The notes: generated by a model not told the origin, from the letters alone. A stretch of DNA of 64,000 nt from Candidatus Absconditabacterales bacterium (GCA_937923605.1 CALDTY010000002.1:1-64000), one strand, 5' to 3'. Shown: positions 23,031-35,240, counted from the first letter of the stretch. Numbers and translations: made by a program.

Positions 23031-23648
23031 TTAATTTCTCAGAAGAAAGAATTCTACTATACCTTCCTCTATCTCAAAAGATTTATGCAAGTCAGCTGAA
23101 TCTAATACTTTTCTTCAAAGTGAAGAAAGCAAGGCTTCTGATTTTAGATAATCTTCATGGAAAGCTATTATTCAAGACAGAGTGTCATTCTCTGTTATAA
23201 ATCAACAGGCTACTCTATCACTAACCTCATAATCTGCTTCTTTTCTCATCTGATTTAAGAAACGGGATATTTCACGAGCAATTCATTCATGCAATAATTT
23301 CTCTGTGAGAGAAAGGTCTAATTCAATCATGACTCCATCTTCTACAATTCTGTTGTCTCAATCGAATCATGAATATCTAACATCAAATTGGTCTGCAGAG
23401 AGAGTCCAAGAATTTGATCAATCTTCTACAAAAAGCTGACCATCATCAAGAATTTTAGCATTTCATTGTTTTGACGCTGAAATAATACGTCATGTATCTT
23501 TTCAAAATTTATCTCATAACATGTTGCCTAATGGAATATACTGAACTACAACCTGCTGACCTTCATCAAGCAAAGAAATAGATTTTACATTTATTTCTTG
23601 TGCAATTGTATCATGATATTTCTCAAGAATCTTTTTCGCTGAACTCAT
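23031..23648 (-). CDS. Free-standing isoleucyl-tRNA synthetase C-terminal domain
   Basis: 205 aa. The sequence follows the C-terminal region of class-I IleRS: EINVKSISLLDEGQ, LGDKFGKDTGRIISA, GVMIELDLSLTEKLLHEGIA, REISRFLNQMRKEADYEVSD. In full-length IleRS this region lies beyond the anticodon-binding domain and contacts tRNA. The catalytic Rossmann core (HIGH, KMSKS) is absent and the upstream gene is unrelated, so this is a complete ORF rather than a frameshift of a neighbouring ileS. It could complement a truncated IleRS encoded elsewhere, or act as a separate tRNA-binding factor beside dtd, the next gene (24 bases). The operon context supports translation quality control (inference). Confidence 0.75.
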
Positions 23649-23749
23649 AGTAGTGTCGGATAATTAAATACTTACAGTATATAATTTTTGATCATAAAAA
23701 AAAGTGGCAAATAAAAATTTACCATCTACTTTTCAATCTAGTTTAACGA

Positions 23750-24217
23750 TTATTTTTCGCTTGTTTTCTTTCATTTTTTAACAATTGGTTTCTTGATTCA
23801 TGACATCTTTTTTTGATTATAAATTCTTCTATTTATAAATTCCTTCATTTTTAAGAGAACTCTCACACGAAAAACTGACTCAATTGAAATAAGAGTTTGT
23901 TTTGGTAGATTCATCTTAACTCCCTTCATGATAAGAAAATCAGTAAGAAATCATGCATTTTCAGAGGATCATGCTGAAACCTTAGTCTCTTTTGAGTAAT
24001 GCAGCATCATATTATTATATTCACGAGAGATTTCATCAAGATATCATAACAAATTTTGTTCATTACTTTGAAGGTTGCTTAGTTTGAAATAATTTAATAT
24101 TCCTAAAGCAGCATCGATTTCCAAAAATAAAAATCAAGGAAGGTCGATTTCAGCGATTTCTTCAATCATTTGAATTCTTATTTTATTGGATAACTTTTGT
24201 TCAGATAGGACAGCCAT
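23750..24217 (-). CDS. Hypothetical 155-aa protein with a basic C-terminus
   Basis: Mostly helical, starting MAVLSEQKLSNKIRIQMIEE, with a strongly basic tail (IKKPIVKKGKKTSEK). UGA encodes several glycines. No membrane segment or known motif. It lies between the ABC ATPase and the IleRS-like gene on the same strand. Confidence 0.65.
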
Positions 24218-24258
24218 GGTATTTTTTTTATATTTAAAATTTTTGTTACATCGTATAT

Positions 24259-24915
24259 TTAAGTATCTATACTAACAACTTTCACCTCATGCTTTGATTG
24301 CACATATTCTACCAAAGATTGATCATGAGTAATAAATAAGATTGTGTTTCCGGCTTTGTGACTTTGAATCAAAATATCAGCTATATTCTTGGAACTTTCT
24401 CGATCTAAATTTCCTGTAGGTTCATCTGCAATAACAAATTCTGGGTTGTTGATAAGTGCTCTTCAAATAGCTACTCTTTGTTTTTCTCAACCACTTAAAC
24501 TTGGACTTCTTTGCTCTCTTTGCTCCTCCAATCATAACATCATGATCATTTTCTCTACACGATCTTGAATACTAGAGGGAGCTCTCTCACTTATCTCCAA
24601 TGGATAACGTAAATTTTGTGCTGTAGTTTTCCAATCAATTAATTTGAAATCTTGGAAGATTACACCTATTCATCTTCTGTAATCCTGCACTTCTGTATCG
24701 TTATATCTAGCAACATCATCTTTTCCATGAAAAACAGACCTAAGAGGTGGTCTTAATTGTCTCATAAGAAATTTTACTAGAGTTGTCTTTCAAACACCAG
24801 ACTTACCCATTACAAAACAAAAGTCGTTTTCTTTGAGGGTAAAATTAAAATCATTGAACAATGGTTCTTGATCTTTATATCACCAGGTAAGATGTTGAAT
24901 ATCAATCAATGGCAT
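24259..24915 (-). CDS. ABC transporter ATP-binding protein, FtsE-like
   Basis: 218 aa, a single nucleotide-binding domain. Walker A GKSGVGKTT (residues 37-45; Gly42 is UGA at 24790-24792), Q-loop IGVIFQDFKLID, signature LSGGEKQRVAI, Walker B FVIADEPTGNLD and switch THDQ are complete. VIFQDFKL is typical of FtsE, the ATPase partner of FtsX in control of division-site peptidoglycan hydrolases. No permease gene is adjacent, so an orphan lipoprotein- or export-type ATPase is also possible. First gene of the operon running to dtd. Confidence 0.87.
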
Positions 24916-25055
24916 TCGAGTTTATAAATACATAAAGTAAGTGAACATAGAACAATATAATTGTATATATCTAAGTGAAAATACACAAAATAAGCAAAGA
25001 TTTAGGTGAGTTCATGCTTGACTTTTATAATTAGTAGTAAAAACGTATTGTAAAT

Positions 25056-25083
25056 AAAAAAAACCCACCACTTCTGGCAGGCA
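25056..25083 (-). terminator. Intrinsic terminator after the 468-aa gene
   Basis: On the minus strand CCTGCCA / TGGTGGG pair (with G-U wobbles) around a GAAG loop, followed by seven T. Confidence 0.7.
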
Positions 25084-25108
25084 TTGATCTTTAAAAAAAA
25101 TCATAGAT

Positions 25109-26515
25109 TTATCCACTTATACGAAGTGGTATTGAATCTTCATATTTAAAAGCAAATTCTAGTTCAAACATGTAATCATTCGTAAATCCTGGATACTTGT
25201 TGCTAATTTCAATTTCGTTAAATTTATTCTCATCAGATATAAACTCACAGTATACTGAACTTTCAGAAAATCTTTTTAATTTTGGCTGTTCATCAGTATT
25301 GAGTTTATAAAATTGAGCTCTCAGAAATCGATCTTTAGTTGCGTCAATGATAAATATACCCTTTCGGTTAATTCCATCCAATACAGAGTACATCATCACA
25401 TTTGCTCCGAAAAATCTTTCTCCTAAATCAATCAATCCTAACTCTATATCATAAATAATATTTATGAACTTATGTATTCCAATTGGCAGCTGGAAAAAAT
25501 ATGATTTAAAATCAATTTTATTTGAATCAATTACTTTTTGAGACACCATTTTTCCCATTTTTGACGTATCAACTATTTTAGATATGTTTTCACCTTGTCG
25601 CTTAAGTTGTGTATCATATACTACAAACTCTACAGATCCGTCAATAGAGATATAACTAACGAGAAATCTATCCTTAGAAAGGACAAAAAGATCTATCACC
25701 TTTTTGCAAACTGTAGAATAAAAATCATTAGCAGCAAGATTATATATCATTATTTCACTGAATACCTCATCTTGAACATTGTCCAGTATTAATATTCTAT
25801 AATTTCCTGTCCACGTATTCTTTTCATAGAAAGCTTGATTAATAACTTTTTCAGATAAATCATACGGTCCAGATGTATATAGATATCTATTTATCTGATA
25901 GATGATAGTAGTTTCATAATCTATAGATACTTTTTTTAGAGAAGGCTGACTATAATGATATATATCATCTCCTATACTTAAAATAATAGTCTGTTCAGAT
26001 TGATTATGTTCTGTAATTTTAACAACCTGATCACTTTCCAATCTGATAAAAGGAGAACCAGTATCAATTGCTAATTTTCTGTACAACGCATACATAGATA
26101 AAATTCTATATCTCTCTATTTCTATCGTTCCTTCTTGATAAATGAAAATGTGATCAGAATGTTTAAATAAACCAGTGATTATGAAATTCATGTATTGTTT
26201 TCTATTTGGATCGTTATCACCACATTCTGACTTCATTGGACATCCTAAGTAGAAAATCTTCTCTTTAAGAAGATCATAAATTAGAATCATGGTTCCCCAT
26301 TTTAATTCAACACTGGAATTTATTGGATTGAGTACAATATAGAATATTTGTTGCTCAAAATCAAATAATGATGCTCTATAGTCAATAAATAGATTAGATT
26401 CCAATAATGAGAAATCATGTTTAAATTTATTATTAGAATTATTACCACTAAATAATTCTTCAATTATTCTTCTAGACTGTTGATAGTCTAATTTTTGTTC
26501 TGTGTCTGATGACAT
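25109..26515 (-). CDS. Hypothetical 468-aa protein, UGA-free
   Basis: Starts MSSDTEQKLDYQQSRRIIEE and then has many alternating strand-like segments (FEQQIFYIVLNP, DDIYHYSQPS, RFLVSYISIDGSVEFVVYDT), which may indicate a beta-propeller-like or other all-beta fold; this is only an impression. No signal peptide or membrane segment. No UGA codon. Monocistronic with a terminator. No family recognised. Confidence 0.7.
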   Translation of the reverse strand: MSSDTEQKLDYQQSRRIIEELFSGNNSNNKFKHDFSLLESNLFIDYRASLFDFEQQIFYIVLNPINSSVELKWGTMILIYDLLKEKIFYLGCPMKSECGDNDPNRKQYMNFIITGLFKHSDHIFIYQEGTIEIERYRILSMYALYRKLAIDTGSPFIRLESDQVVKITEHNQSEQTIILSIGDDIYHYSQPSLKKVSIDYETTIIYQINRYLYTSGPYDLSEKVINQAFYEKNTWTGNYRILILDNVQDEVFSEIMIYNLAANDFYSTVCKKVIDLFVLSKDRFLVSYISIDGSVEFVVYDTQLKRQGENISKIVDTSKMGKMVSQKVIDSNKIDFKSYFFQLPIGIHKFINIIYDIELGLIDLGERFFGANVMMYSVLDGINRKGIFIIDATKDRFLRAQFYKLNTDEQPKLKRFSESSVYCEFISDENKFNEIEISNKYPGFTNDYMFELEFAFKYEDSIPLRISG

Positions 26516-26544
26516 AATTTTTAATTTTAAATTTACAATAGATC

Positions 26545-26556
26545 CGCTCTAGAGCG
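26545..26556. promoter_or_regulatory. Perfect 12-bp palindrome upstream of the 468-aa gene
   Basis: CGCTCTAGAGCG lies 30 bases upstream of the start at 26515, in otherwise AT-rich DNA. Its position fits an operator or leader hairpin. Confidence 0.35.
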
Positions 26557-26664
26557 AACCGAAATTTATGTTTCCCTTTGGTCAAGGCGGAAACATTACC
26601 TAAGTTACTTTTTTAAAGATCATCTTTTCTATATAGATTAACACCGGTATATCAAGAGATTATA

Positions 26665-26692
26665 TTGACTTTAGTGTTTTTTTATGTATACA
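26665..26692 (+). promoter_or_regulatory. Sigma70-type promoter for the 124-aa gene
   Basis: TTGACT (26665-26670), a 16-base spacer and TATACA (26687-26692), 26 bases before the ATG at 26718. Confidence 0.6.
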
Positions 26693-26717
26693 TTTATTTT
26701 TATATTTGACAACGTTT

Positions 26718-27092
26718 ATGGAGAAAATTAGGATTTACTCACTCATCTGACCAAAAGAAGATAATGCAAAAATGGAAAAGAAAGAAATGTATAAACTGAA
26801 AGCTAAAGTCATAGATCTTCCATCAGATATTGGCAACATTGATCTTGCCAAGATAGCTAAAGAAACATTTGATGTTCTAGAGGAAGAACAAATCATCTAT
26901 TCATGAGTTGATAATAGATACGTGTTACATGATGAAGCAATACAATACTTTAATGAGATTACATGACGAAAAAAAATGTTTACTATGTTCAAAATAAGTA
27001 TAGCACTAGAAAAGATAAAAGCAGAAGTCATCGAAGCACGTCCTAACTTATGAATTGCTTCTCAAGGTCTTGCATTAATGAACTTTAACTAA
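26718..27092 (+). CDS. Hypothetical 124-aa protein
   Basis: Small alpha/beta protein starting MEKIRIYSLIGPKEDN, with UGA-coded glycines in LIGPK, IIYSGVD, EITGRKK and PNLGIAS. The C-terminal half is helical (FKISIALEKIKAEVIEARPN). It converges on dnaG with 8 bases between stops. No family recognised. Confidence 0.7.
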
Positions 27093-27100
27093 TATATCTT

Positions 27101-28834
27101 CTAAAGTGATCTAATTCTTGTTAATAAGTCTTGCTTGTGTTCATGAGTAAGGCTTTTTGATTTCATAACTACTCTTTGAAGCTTATATATTTGCTGGTGA
27201 AGAAATTTATGAACCACAGCTGTTACTTTCTGTTTATCTAAATCTGCTACCTGAACTTCTCGGAACATTTCTGCTTCTATTAATTTTTCTTTTGTTCATC
27301 ACGAAAGATCTTGATTATACACTTCGGCCAATATTGTTCTTGGAAAAAAAGTTGCTAACTGTGCTAAAACTGATGAATATTTTTTGAATATTTTTTCATC
27401 ACATCAAAGAGTGAGAGCAAAATCTTTATACATTAAAGATCCTAATAGATATTTCTCTTCTATTTTTGAACTTGAATCTGGTCTTTGCTCTTTTGCATCA
27501 TCATGATATGTATTCTTACGTACACTAGATTTCTTTACTCGTTGACGAAATTGTTTCCACAACTGCTCTTCATGGACTCAAACAGCTGTAGTCAGCTGGG
27601 TAAAATACATTTGTAGAATCGAATAATCATCTATCTTAACCAGTAATTCAAAGACTAATTGTATCACTTTTTTTCTTTCTACTGGATTTTGAAGGTCATA
27701 TTTTTGTAAATATTTTTCAATTGCTCGAGCAAATCCATCAATTGAAGATTCTTTGAGCTTTTCTTTCCACTGTTCGCTATCATTAATTTGTATAGTTCAT
27801 GATCATAACCATTCATCTACATCTTTATATTCATCAGGAAATTGTAATATTTTAGGAAATAAATCTTGTTCATAAGCAACCTTAAGTCATCTGATAGATG
27901 CCTCAAATCAAGCATCGTCATTATCAAAAGCAAAAAGCAAGTGTTCTGTATGTCTATGAATTAGTTTTGTATGCTGTGGTGTCAATGCAGTCCCACAAGT
28001 TGCAATACCAATTGGTAATCAATACTGATATAAAGCAATTACATCCATATATCATTCAACAATTATTAAGTAATCAAATGATTTCAAATGATTTTTGGCT
28101 TTATCCAAACCGAATAAAATTTGTGATTTGTTGTAAACTGCTGTTTCAGTTGTATTTAGATACTTAGGATTTTGATCTGGATCTAATGCTCTTGCACCAA
28201 AACCAACTACGTTTCATATATGGTCATGAATTGGAAATGTAAGTCTATTACGAAAAAAAGAATACGTTTCTCAGCTTTTTCAGAGTTTTGCAAGTCATGC
28301 ATCGATTATATCTTGGTCAGAAAATCATTTGGTTTTTAGTAACGCAATCAGATCATTGTAACTGTCTGGCGCATATCATAATGCAAAAGTTTCAATAGTT
28401 TCTTGAGATAATCATCTTTTTTCTTTTATATATTTCTCAGCTTTGCTTCATGGTAAATTCTGTTGAAAGAATCAATTAGTACGTTTGTTAATCAGTTTTT
28501 GTTTTTCTTTCTCTGATTTTGCTGCAGCGTTTCTTTCAGGATCTTTTTGGTATGATGAAATATCAATACTAGCATCTTTAGCTAGCATTTGAAGACTATC
28601 CCAAAAATCTATACGCTCTATTTCCATATGAAATGTAATAGCATTTCATCCTTTTCCGCAACCAAAGCATTTAAATATCTGCTTATCTTCTGCAACAGTA
28701 AAAGATGGACTTTTCTCTTTGTGAAAAGGACAAAGACCTAGTCGGTTTTTGCCTGCTTTCTTAATATCTACATACTTAGATACTAGATCTACTATATCAG
28801 TACGACCTAGAACATCATCACGCAATGAAGACAT
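27101..28834 (-). CDS. dnaG: DNA primase
   Basis: 577 aa. It synthesises RNA primers for replication. The N-terminal CHC2 zinc finger is intact ([14 protein letters not shown], then [10 protein letters not shown]), followed by the primase core and TOPRIM motifs ([27 protein letters not shown]) and a helicase-binding-like C-terminal region. The second glycine after the zinc knuckle (CGKGG) is UGA, at which a standard-code caller stops after 62 residues. The start ATG 28834 gives the canonical N-terminus. No rpoD or other macromolecular-synthesis gene is adjacent. Confidence 0.95.
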
Positions 28835-29094
28835 AACACAAAGAATACTAAATACATCATAGAATAAGATAAACTAGACATTTTTCAATGATAAGAGATG
28901 GATATCAATAACATAAGATTTCTATTGACATTTAGATATAAATAATTATAAGAGTGTTGCAATAAAAATATGTATAAGTCACAAATTAATTGGTGGATTC
29001 CGATCAAACGTGGCAAATTAACAGTTCTATTACTTGTTTTTGATATTCTTGTAAGAGAAAGAGAAATCAACGTAAGATCATTAAAAATTTTTTG
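28835..29094. other. Intergenic region between dnaG and a probable RNA gene
   Basis: AT-rich; it must hold the dnaG promoter. A 72-codon frame at 28885-29103 on the minus strand has no glycine codons used in the local style and no protein-like character, so I do not call it. Confidence 0.5.
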
Positions 29095-29310
29095 ACAATT
29101 CATTTGCGTGTTTAGTCAAAAAGAGATGTCTCCGCAAAGAGATATCTCATGAATTAATGTCTTTAGCCGACATTAATATTGCCCTTATAGCTATAAAGGG
29201 AAATCCGATTCGCATAAGACATGGTTTCGGCATTAAATTCTGAAAAATTATATTTCAAGCAATATTGTTTGGAATAAGCCCAGGTTCGTAAGAACTGGGC
29301 TTTCTTTTTT
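29095..29310 (+). ncRNA. Candidate structured non-coding RNA with terminator
   Basis: A non-coding stretch containing four successive hairpins: GAGAT..ATCTC (29123-29148), a perfect 9-bp stem ATTAATGTC/GACATTAAT (29153-29177), CCCTT..AAGGG (29182-29200) and a terminator stem AAGCCCAG/CTGGGCTT followed by T-rich sequence (29275-29310). A TTGACA box at about 29092 could be its -35 element, but no good -10 box was seen. I could not match it to tmRNA, SRP RNA or RNase P; a 6S-like RNA is possible but unproven. Confidence 0.45.
29275..29310 (+). terminator. Intrinsic terminator of the candidate RNA
   Basis: Stem AAGCCCAGGTTC / GAACTGGGCTT (one mismatch) with a GTAA-type loop, followed by TCTTTTTT on the plus strand. 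The reverse strand lacks a T run, so it serves the plus strand. Confidence 0.85.
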
Positions 29311-29321
29311 GTTGAAAGGAC

Positions 29322-32300
29322 TTATCAAATTTGTATAGCATCAAAATCTGGTACTGCAAAATTCTCTCTGCTCTTTATATCATTAGGAAGTTTAGAATTC
29401 TCTTTTCTAAGAGGGTATTTATATTTTTTGAGCGGTATTTTAATCTTTTCTTCAACTGTATAAATTGCTGCTGCGTCTACCTTCTTTCTTTTTAATAAAA
29501 CTCACATCTTTTTCTTTAAACGTAGAGCAATATATTTAACAATATCTTCCTGAGATATTAGATCATCTCATATATTATCTAATATCATTCATGTCAATTT
29601 ATTCTCAGGCTTGAAAAATAAATTTGCTCAATTAGTATTATTTCATACTTGATAAAGAGATAAGGTTAAGTCAAAAGATTGTTCTCATCAAACTTTTTCT
29701 ATATCTAGATTTACTAATTCATTCATAATAATTCAAAGAATCTTCTCATTCATAAATCAACTCAATTCTTGTGGGATATTTCACTCCTTTAAAATACGAG
29801 CTAATTCACCTCACTTAATTTTAATCTCAGAGTCACTCTTTGTATACTCTCACTTTTGATCAGATCATTTTATACGTCTCCTTTCTTGAGAACCTAGAAG
29901 ATTAGATTTTTTTGGACTATTAATTCAATTTACTAATCTCTTGCGATAATCTTCAATTGCTTGAGCATAAATTCTAAAATGATATCTAAATCTTGCTGCA
30001 AAGTTTTCATCAATCCCTAATTCATTCAGAAGTTTTTCTTCAAAATTTGAAAATGGAAGTTTCGCAGGAGGCCCTTGAAATGTTGTTGTTCATATAGAAT
30101 CCGGAAATGCTCTATATACATTTACATCATCGGTTTTCTTGTCTCAAAACACCATTTTTAAAACTTCTTTTTGTTTTTCTTGGTTGGCTTTCTTGAGTCA
30201 AACAGCTCAAGTATTATCATACGAAACATATGTTTCTAAACGAACAGGAGTTCAAATATCATTCGCAAAAGTTGTTTCTAATTTTCTGAAAAAATCGGTT
30301 CAAGAATTTATCATCTCTCTTCTTAATCCACCATCAATATAAATCTCTCTTTGTTCGTAAGACTTTTTTTCTTTGTTCAAATACACTAAACTTACTGCAT
30401 ATGCGGCAATTCCTACTTCTGGATTATTTACAGGCACTATGTTCTTAAAAATTAATTCTGAATCATCTTCTAAGAAAATTTTTGTTCATATTTTTCATCA
30501 AGATAATATCTCATTTGCAATGTAACTTTCGTCGATTTCATTTCTACTTAAAATAATTTCTGGAACTGTATGTAAGACTGAATTGATTCATTTTTCTAGA
30601 TCTAATCCAGAACAATCTATTACTAAATCTAGCTTTAACTCATTATCATTTCTTCAATTTCATAAAAGATATTCACTCTGCTGAGTAGTTAAATCTGAAG
30701 TATTATTAATTCTACCATCTAGTCATAGAAGTATCGTTCAATTCGATCTTTTTTTCAAATACTCAGAACGTGCATTAACAGAGAATATTTTTACGTCAGT
30801 ATCTATATCTTTTTCAGACTCCATAAATGGTGCAAGTAAACTATACCTAGGTCTATCACTATTTAAGCTCTCTTTTGTGTAATTAGATCATATCCAAAAT
30901 GTCTTAGGCAACTGAATTGTCTGTCTTGGTGTATTGGATCCATGTACATAAAGATGCTCCAATCAAACTTTGGCTGTATCTCATTTTCAGATAAATCAAA
31001 CATTTGCTCATCTTAGAATTTCATGTAGATCAATCGATGGGTTTTTTGCCATACGTATAAAATCCAATCATGTCATGTATCTTGGAAAATTTTCCAACTG
31101 TCTAATTGGCACTATATTTGGATCTCTATAATCTTTTGATGCTTTGTATTCATTGAATTCTTTTTTAAGAGTTGTTTCATTTAATCTATTTTCATCAATA
31201 ATATCCAGTGTTTCTTTATTTAATCATGAAAATCATCTCTTTTGAGGTCATAAACCAGTCAAATAAGACATATCATTTGCTTCAATTTCTATTATCGAGC
31301 CATCGTTTTTATTCTTAATATAAAATGTATATCATTCTCATTGCTTTCATTCATGAGTTATGAGTTCTGCATCCATCAGATAATTTACACTGGAAAATTT
31401 TGATAGTGCTTCAAATCATCGATCATTATCTCCAGAGTACATACTAGAGTGCATATCAGCCTCTCATAGGATACTAAACATGCCAGGATGATTGATTGAT
31501 CATGGATATGTAGGATATGTAGGATACATAGGATTTGTAGTAGTAGCTGCTCTATTACGTGAGTTAGTCATAAATCATTTTTCAGCACTTCATCCTATAT
31601 TAAAACTTCATCAAAAATAATTTTCTTTACCAATATACAGAGTATCATCTATTGAATCACCATATAACCGACTCTCAGTTTCCGCCATAATTCATCAATT
31701 GATTCATAGTCAAACACGAAGTTTAGATAAAGATATCTTGTTTCAATTTTCTTTTATACGACTCCACAATTGTTTACTTCTCTGCCTTGCAAGACGAAGA
31801 GCTTCATCATGAAATAATCTTCTGAGAGTAGGTTCTCTAGCGATAGAACTCATGAATGATGTTAATTGTCTATGATGTATATTTCCACTCATTGATGTTT
31901 CCGTCTCATGTTTAAATCTATTACTTGGAATATGCATAGATTTGAATTTTTCTGACAAGATCGGATTTGCATTAATTATCTTCATGAGTCCATTCATTTC
32001 TTTGAGTCTCATAATTCTTTTGCGTTGAACTTTAGTTCTATCTTGCTCTAGGAATTGGTACATTGCTTCTTCAAGCTTAGCTGCAGTTTCTGATGATCAT
32101 TGTAATGTGGCATAAAGCACTTCAAGAATATCATCTATATGTTCATATCAAACCGCATCTGTTTCTAAGTCATAATGTAAAGATATGAATTTTTCGATAT
32201 CTATATCAGATTCGTTATATCATAATTTATTTTCCATTACTAATTTGAATAAATTTCTTATGTCGTCATCTTTTATTAATTCCTGTAAACTTGTTTTTAG

Positions 32301-34832
32301 AAAACGCAATAATGACTTACTACCAATATTCAAAAATGCTTCTGCCAAAGCCGCCCTTGATCATGATAATTGTGTTATAAGCCCAAAAGTATCTTTGGTT
32401 AATTTTATTTTTTCAGCATTCTGCACTGTTAATGGAGAAATTCATAATAATCAATACGTTTGTTGTTTAGATTTATCTATTACTAGAGTGCTAATCATAT
32501 TACTACTTTCTGATTCTGCATTCAATTTATTAGCTGAAGTTGATACTCACTCTTTATCATCATATGGCAGGTCAAACAACTTATCGAATAAGTTTTTTTC
32601 TACAGTTCATAAAAAGGTTTTTCATACAAAATCATTAATTACAATATAACTTTTCTGTTTATATCTTTCAGGGAGATTATTGAAATTCCTCGTGTATATA
32701 AATCACTCCAAATTTGGGATAATAACTTCTCAAATCGTAAGTGTATCAATGCGTTCCGTGTTAAATTGTCATTTTTCCAGAACAATGATTTCTGATGTTT
32801 TCCCCTGTCAATAAAAACTAACCAAATCGTCTCATAAAATCGCTACTCCTCTAGCTTGATCAAAAGACAAACTTGCGTTTGTTATATCACGTCTCAGTCT
32901 TACTAATCATGCATCGTCAGGAAATTTTTCTAATCATTGTATAAGCAATGAAACAGCATCATTAAGTTCTCAAAACTTCACTTTATCATTACAAGAGTCT
33001 AGAATTTCTTTGGGATTTTTTTGAATCTCTTTTAATCACAATGCACCCAACTCAGTTATCTTTTCTAAAGAGACTGAAGCTAATAGGTTATTCTGTTTAG
33101 CGTCTGTAATAGGTATGTAGTAATTGTCAGTACTAATTGCAACTGCTTTAAATGGTCAAGCATCTACTTCAACTTTATTTTTAATTATTTCCTCATTACT
33201 AGTAATGAAGCTAACAATATCAAAGTCTAGACTTCATCATCTAGGGGATATCACAACTGAATTTTGAGATGTTCCATATAAAGAAATCATATTGGAACCT
33301 ACAAATAATGTTGAAGCACTTTCAGAAGTAAGAGCCTTTTCAATTATCCCTATTCAAAGGGAAATTAGTCATTTGTCTTCAGGGTATGCCTTGATTCCAT
33401 CTATTAGAGCTTGGATAGCATCATTTAAAGCTCCTTTATTTAGAAATTCATTATACTGACCTACAACTTGATCAGCAGATGCTTCATTCAAAATAATACC
33501 AATTTCTTCAAGATCTTTCCTTGCTTTCTTTATATTTTCATTTAACTTAGCAGATACTTCATTAATAGGTGTATTGGGAAATTCTTCGTCAAGTAAAATA
33601 TTTGCACCGAATCAATTTTCTCATATAGATCATAATATTACATCTCTATTTATACTTTTTCAAGCATTGTCAGTTTCCTGTTTTTCTCCTAATGCTACGG
33701 CATTCAATAATTCCTCATATTTTTCATTATCTACCCTTTTAAGAAAAGTTGTTGTAAATCAATCAGAATATTTGAGGAAATAATCTTCTCTAAAGCTTCT
33801 ATCAACAGATTTTCTAGAGAAAGCAAATGTTCATAAAGAAGTCTCATACATTTCCAAAGCATTACTTATAGTACTGATTTGTTTCATAGACTTAAATTTA
33901 GCAACATCTTCAGATCAAATAAGTAAAACAAAATCACTATCACCATATGTTGAAATATTAGAAAATGTTTGAGCAACAACTCTTGTATCACCTAAAACAT
34001 CAGTAATCACCTCATCATATGATTTTAATCATGATAATATTTTTTTTCATAATGAGATATATGTATCTTTTTGGCTTGAGTTAGTAGTATTTTTAATTCA
34101 CTCAATTATCCTATCAATTCATGTATTAGTGTCAGATTCAGTTATTGCTTTTTTAATATCTATTATATCTGATCTAACCTTAATCGTTGGATCAGTATCA
34201 TCTAGGTTTTCCTTGGTAAACGAGGTCTCTATATCTCATTTAGATATTGTCTGTGAGGGTTGACTAATAGCTATATTTAAACGATCTCGCAGTTGTTCAC
34301 TTACTCATGCAACAAATGAAGTTCAATTCACTCACTCGAGTTTTATGTAATATTGTCATCCTTTTGGTAGTTTTTCAAGTCAAATTTTTTCTTTTTCCTT
34401 TGCTTGATAAGAAAATTTCTTATCTATACTTATTTCACTAAATCAACTATTCTCATTTAATCTTAGATTATAAAGATCACAATTTCATACTGTTCCAAGT
34501 CTATATTTTCGTGATCAGTAATTACCTTTCTCTGCAAGATTATTTGAGAACCATTGTCTAAAATTAGTTCCTTTTATACTTTCAGATATAATTTTCTTTC
34601 CAGTTTCAAGTAGGTTTTCTCGTTGATTATCAATTTCCAATCACTTTACCAATCATTGCATTGCAGAAACTATATCACCTTGCTTTACAAGTTCATTTAT
34701 ACGCTCTTCTACTAACCTCTTAGTCATATCAAATGTTTCAGAAATCTCTCAACTGGTTCATCCAGCCTTTGAAACACGTTCTGATCATCATAACTCCTGT
34801 AGGAGTTTAAGATAACTTTTACTAGTTTCCAT
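29322..34832 (-). CDS. Giant 1836-aa protein of unknown function
   Basis: The frame is free of UAA/UAG for 5511 bases with UGA = Gly; start 34832 and stop 29322 are in phase. No signal peptide or clear transmembrane segment. Most of it is charged and helical with repeated patterns, such as LNDAIQALIDGIKAYPEDKG (residues ~470) and LNDAVSLLIQGLEKFPDDAG (~630). These look like TPR-like helical hairpins ending in a Pro-Asp turn. A basic segment (RLARQRSKQLWSRIKEN, ~1030) precedes a Gly/Ser/Tyr/Pro-rich stretch (YPTYPTYPGSINHPG, ~1110). No catalytic motif recognised. It is a single gene rather than an operon member; convergent with the candidate RNA. Confidence 0.85.
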
Positions 34833-34966
34833 TTTTATTTTTATCTAAATAGCATATATATAATGATATATGTTAAGTGTGATTTTGTCAAATATATTCC
34901 CTCTACTTTACTAGCAAAAAACATTCAATTTCCTAAACTTAACAGTATTTATTTATCAATTATATC

Positions 34967-35221
34967 ATGCCAGAAATCATATGACCAGATGGAAAAAAAT
35001 ACTACACTGAAGATCATTTTTCTTGAGATTGAGAGAAAAACACATCAACTAAAAAATGAGTGGAAATGAAATTAGACTGAGTAATTGACTATGTGTATCT
35101 TATTGGATGAGGGTTAGCAATATTAATTTGACTATTTATGTTGGCAGAAATAGCCTTTTGATTGATATTATTATTCTTATGAAGCACTTGAGTCAATTAT
35201 TGGATGATGAAACATAGGTAA
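34967..35221 (+). CDS. Small 84-aa membrane protein
   Basis: Starts MPEIIGPDGKKYYTEDHFSG. A short polar N-terminus is followed by two hydrophobic segments (YVYLIGGGLAILIGLFMLAE and GLILLFLGSTGVNYW). About ten UGA-coded glycines. First of four closely spaced plus-strand genes. No family recognised. Confidence 0.7.
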
Positions 35222-35240
35222 TTTTATTATCAAAGTAAAA

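Noticed and set aside
28885-29103. 72-aa ORF on the minus strand upstream of dnaG
   Set aside because: No protein-like composition or motif, overlapping a probable RNA gene.
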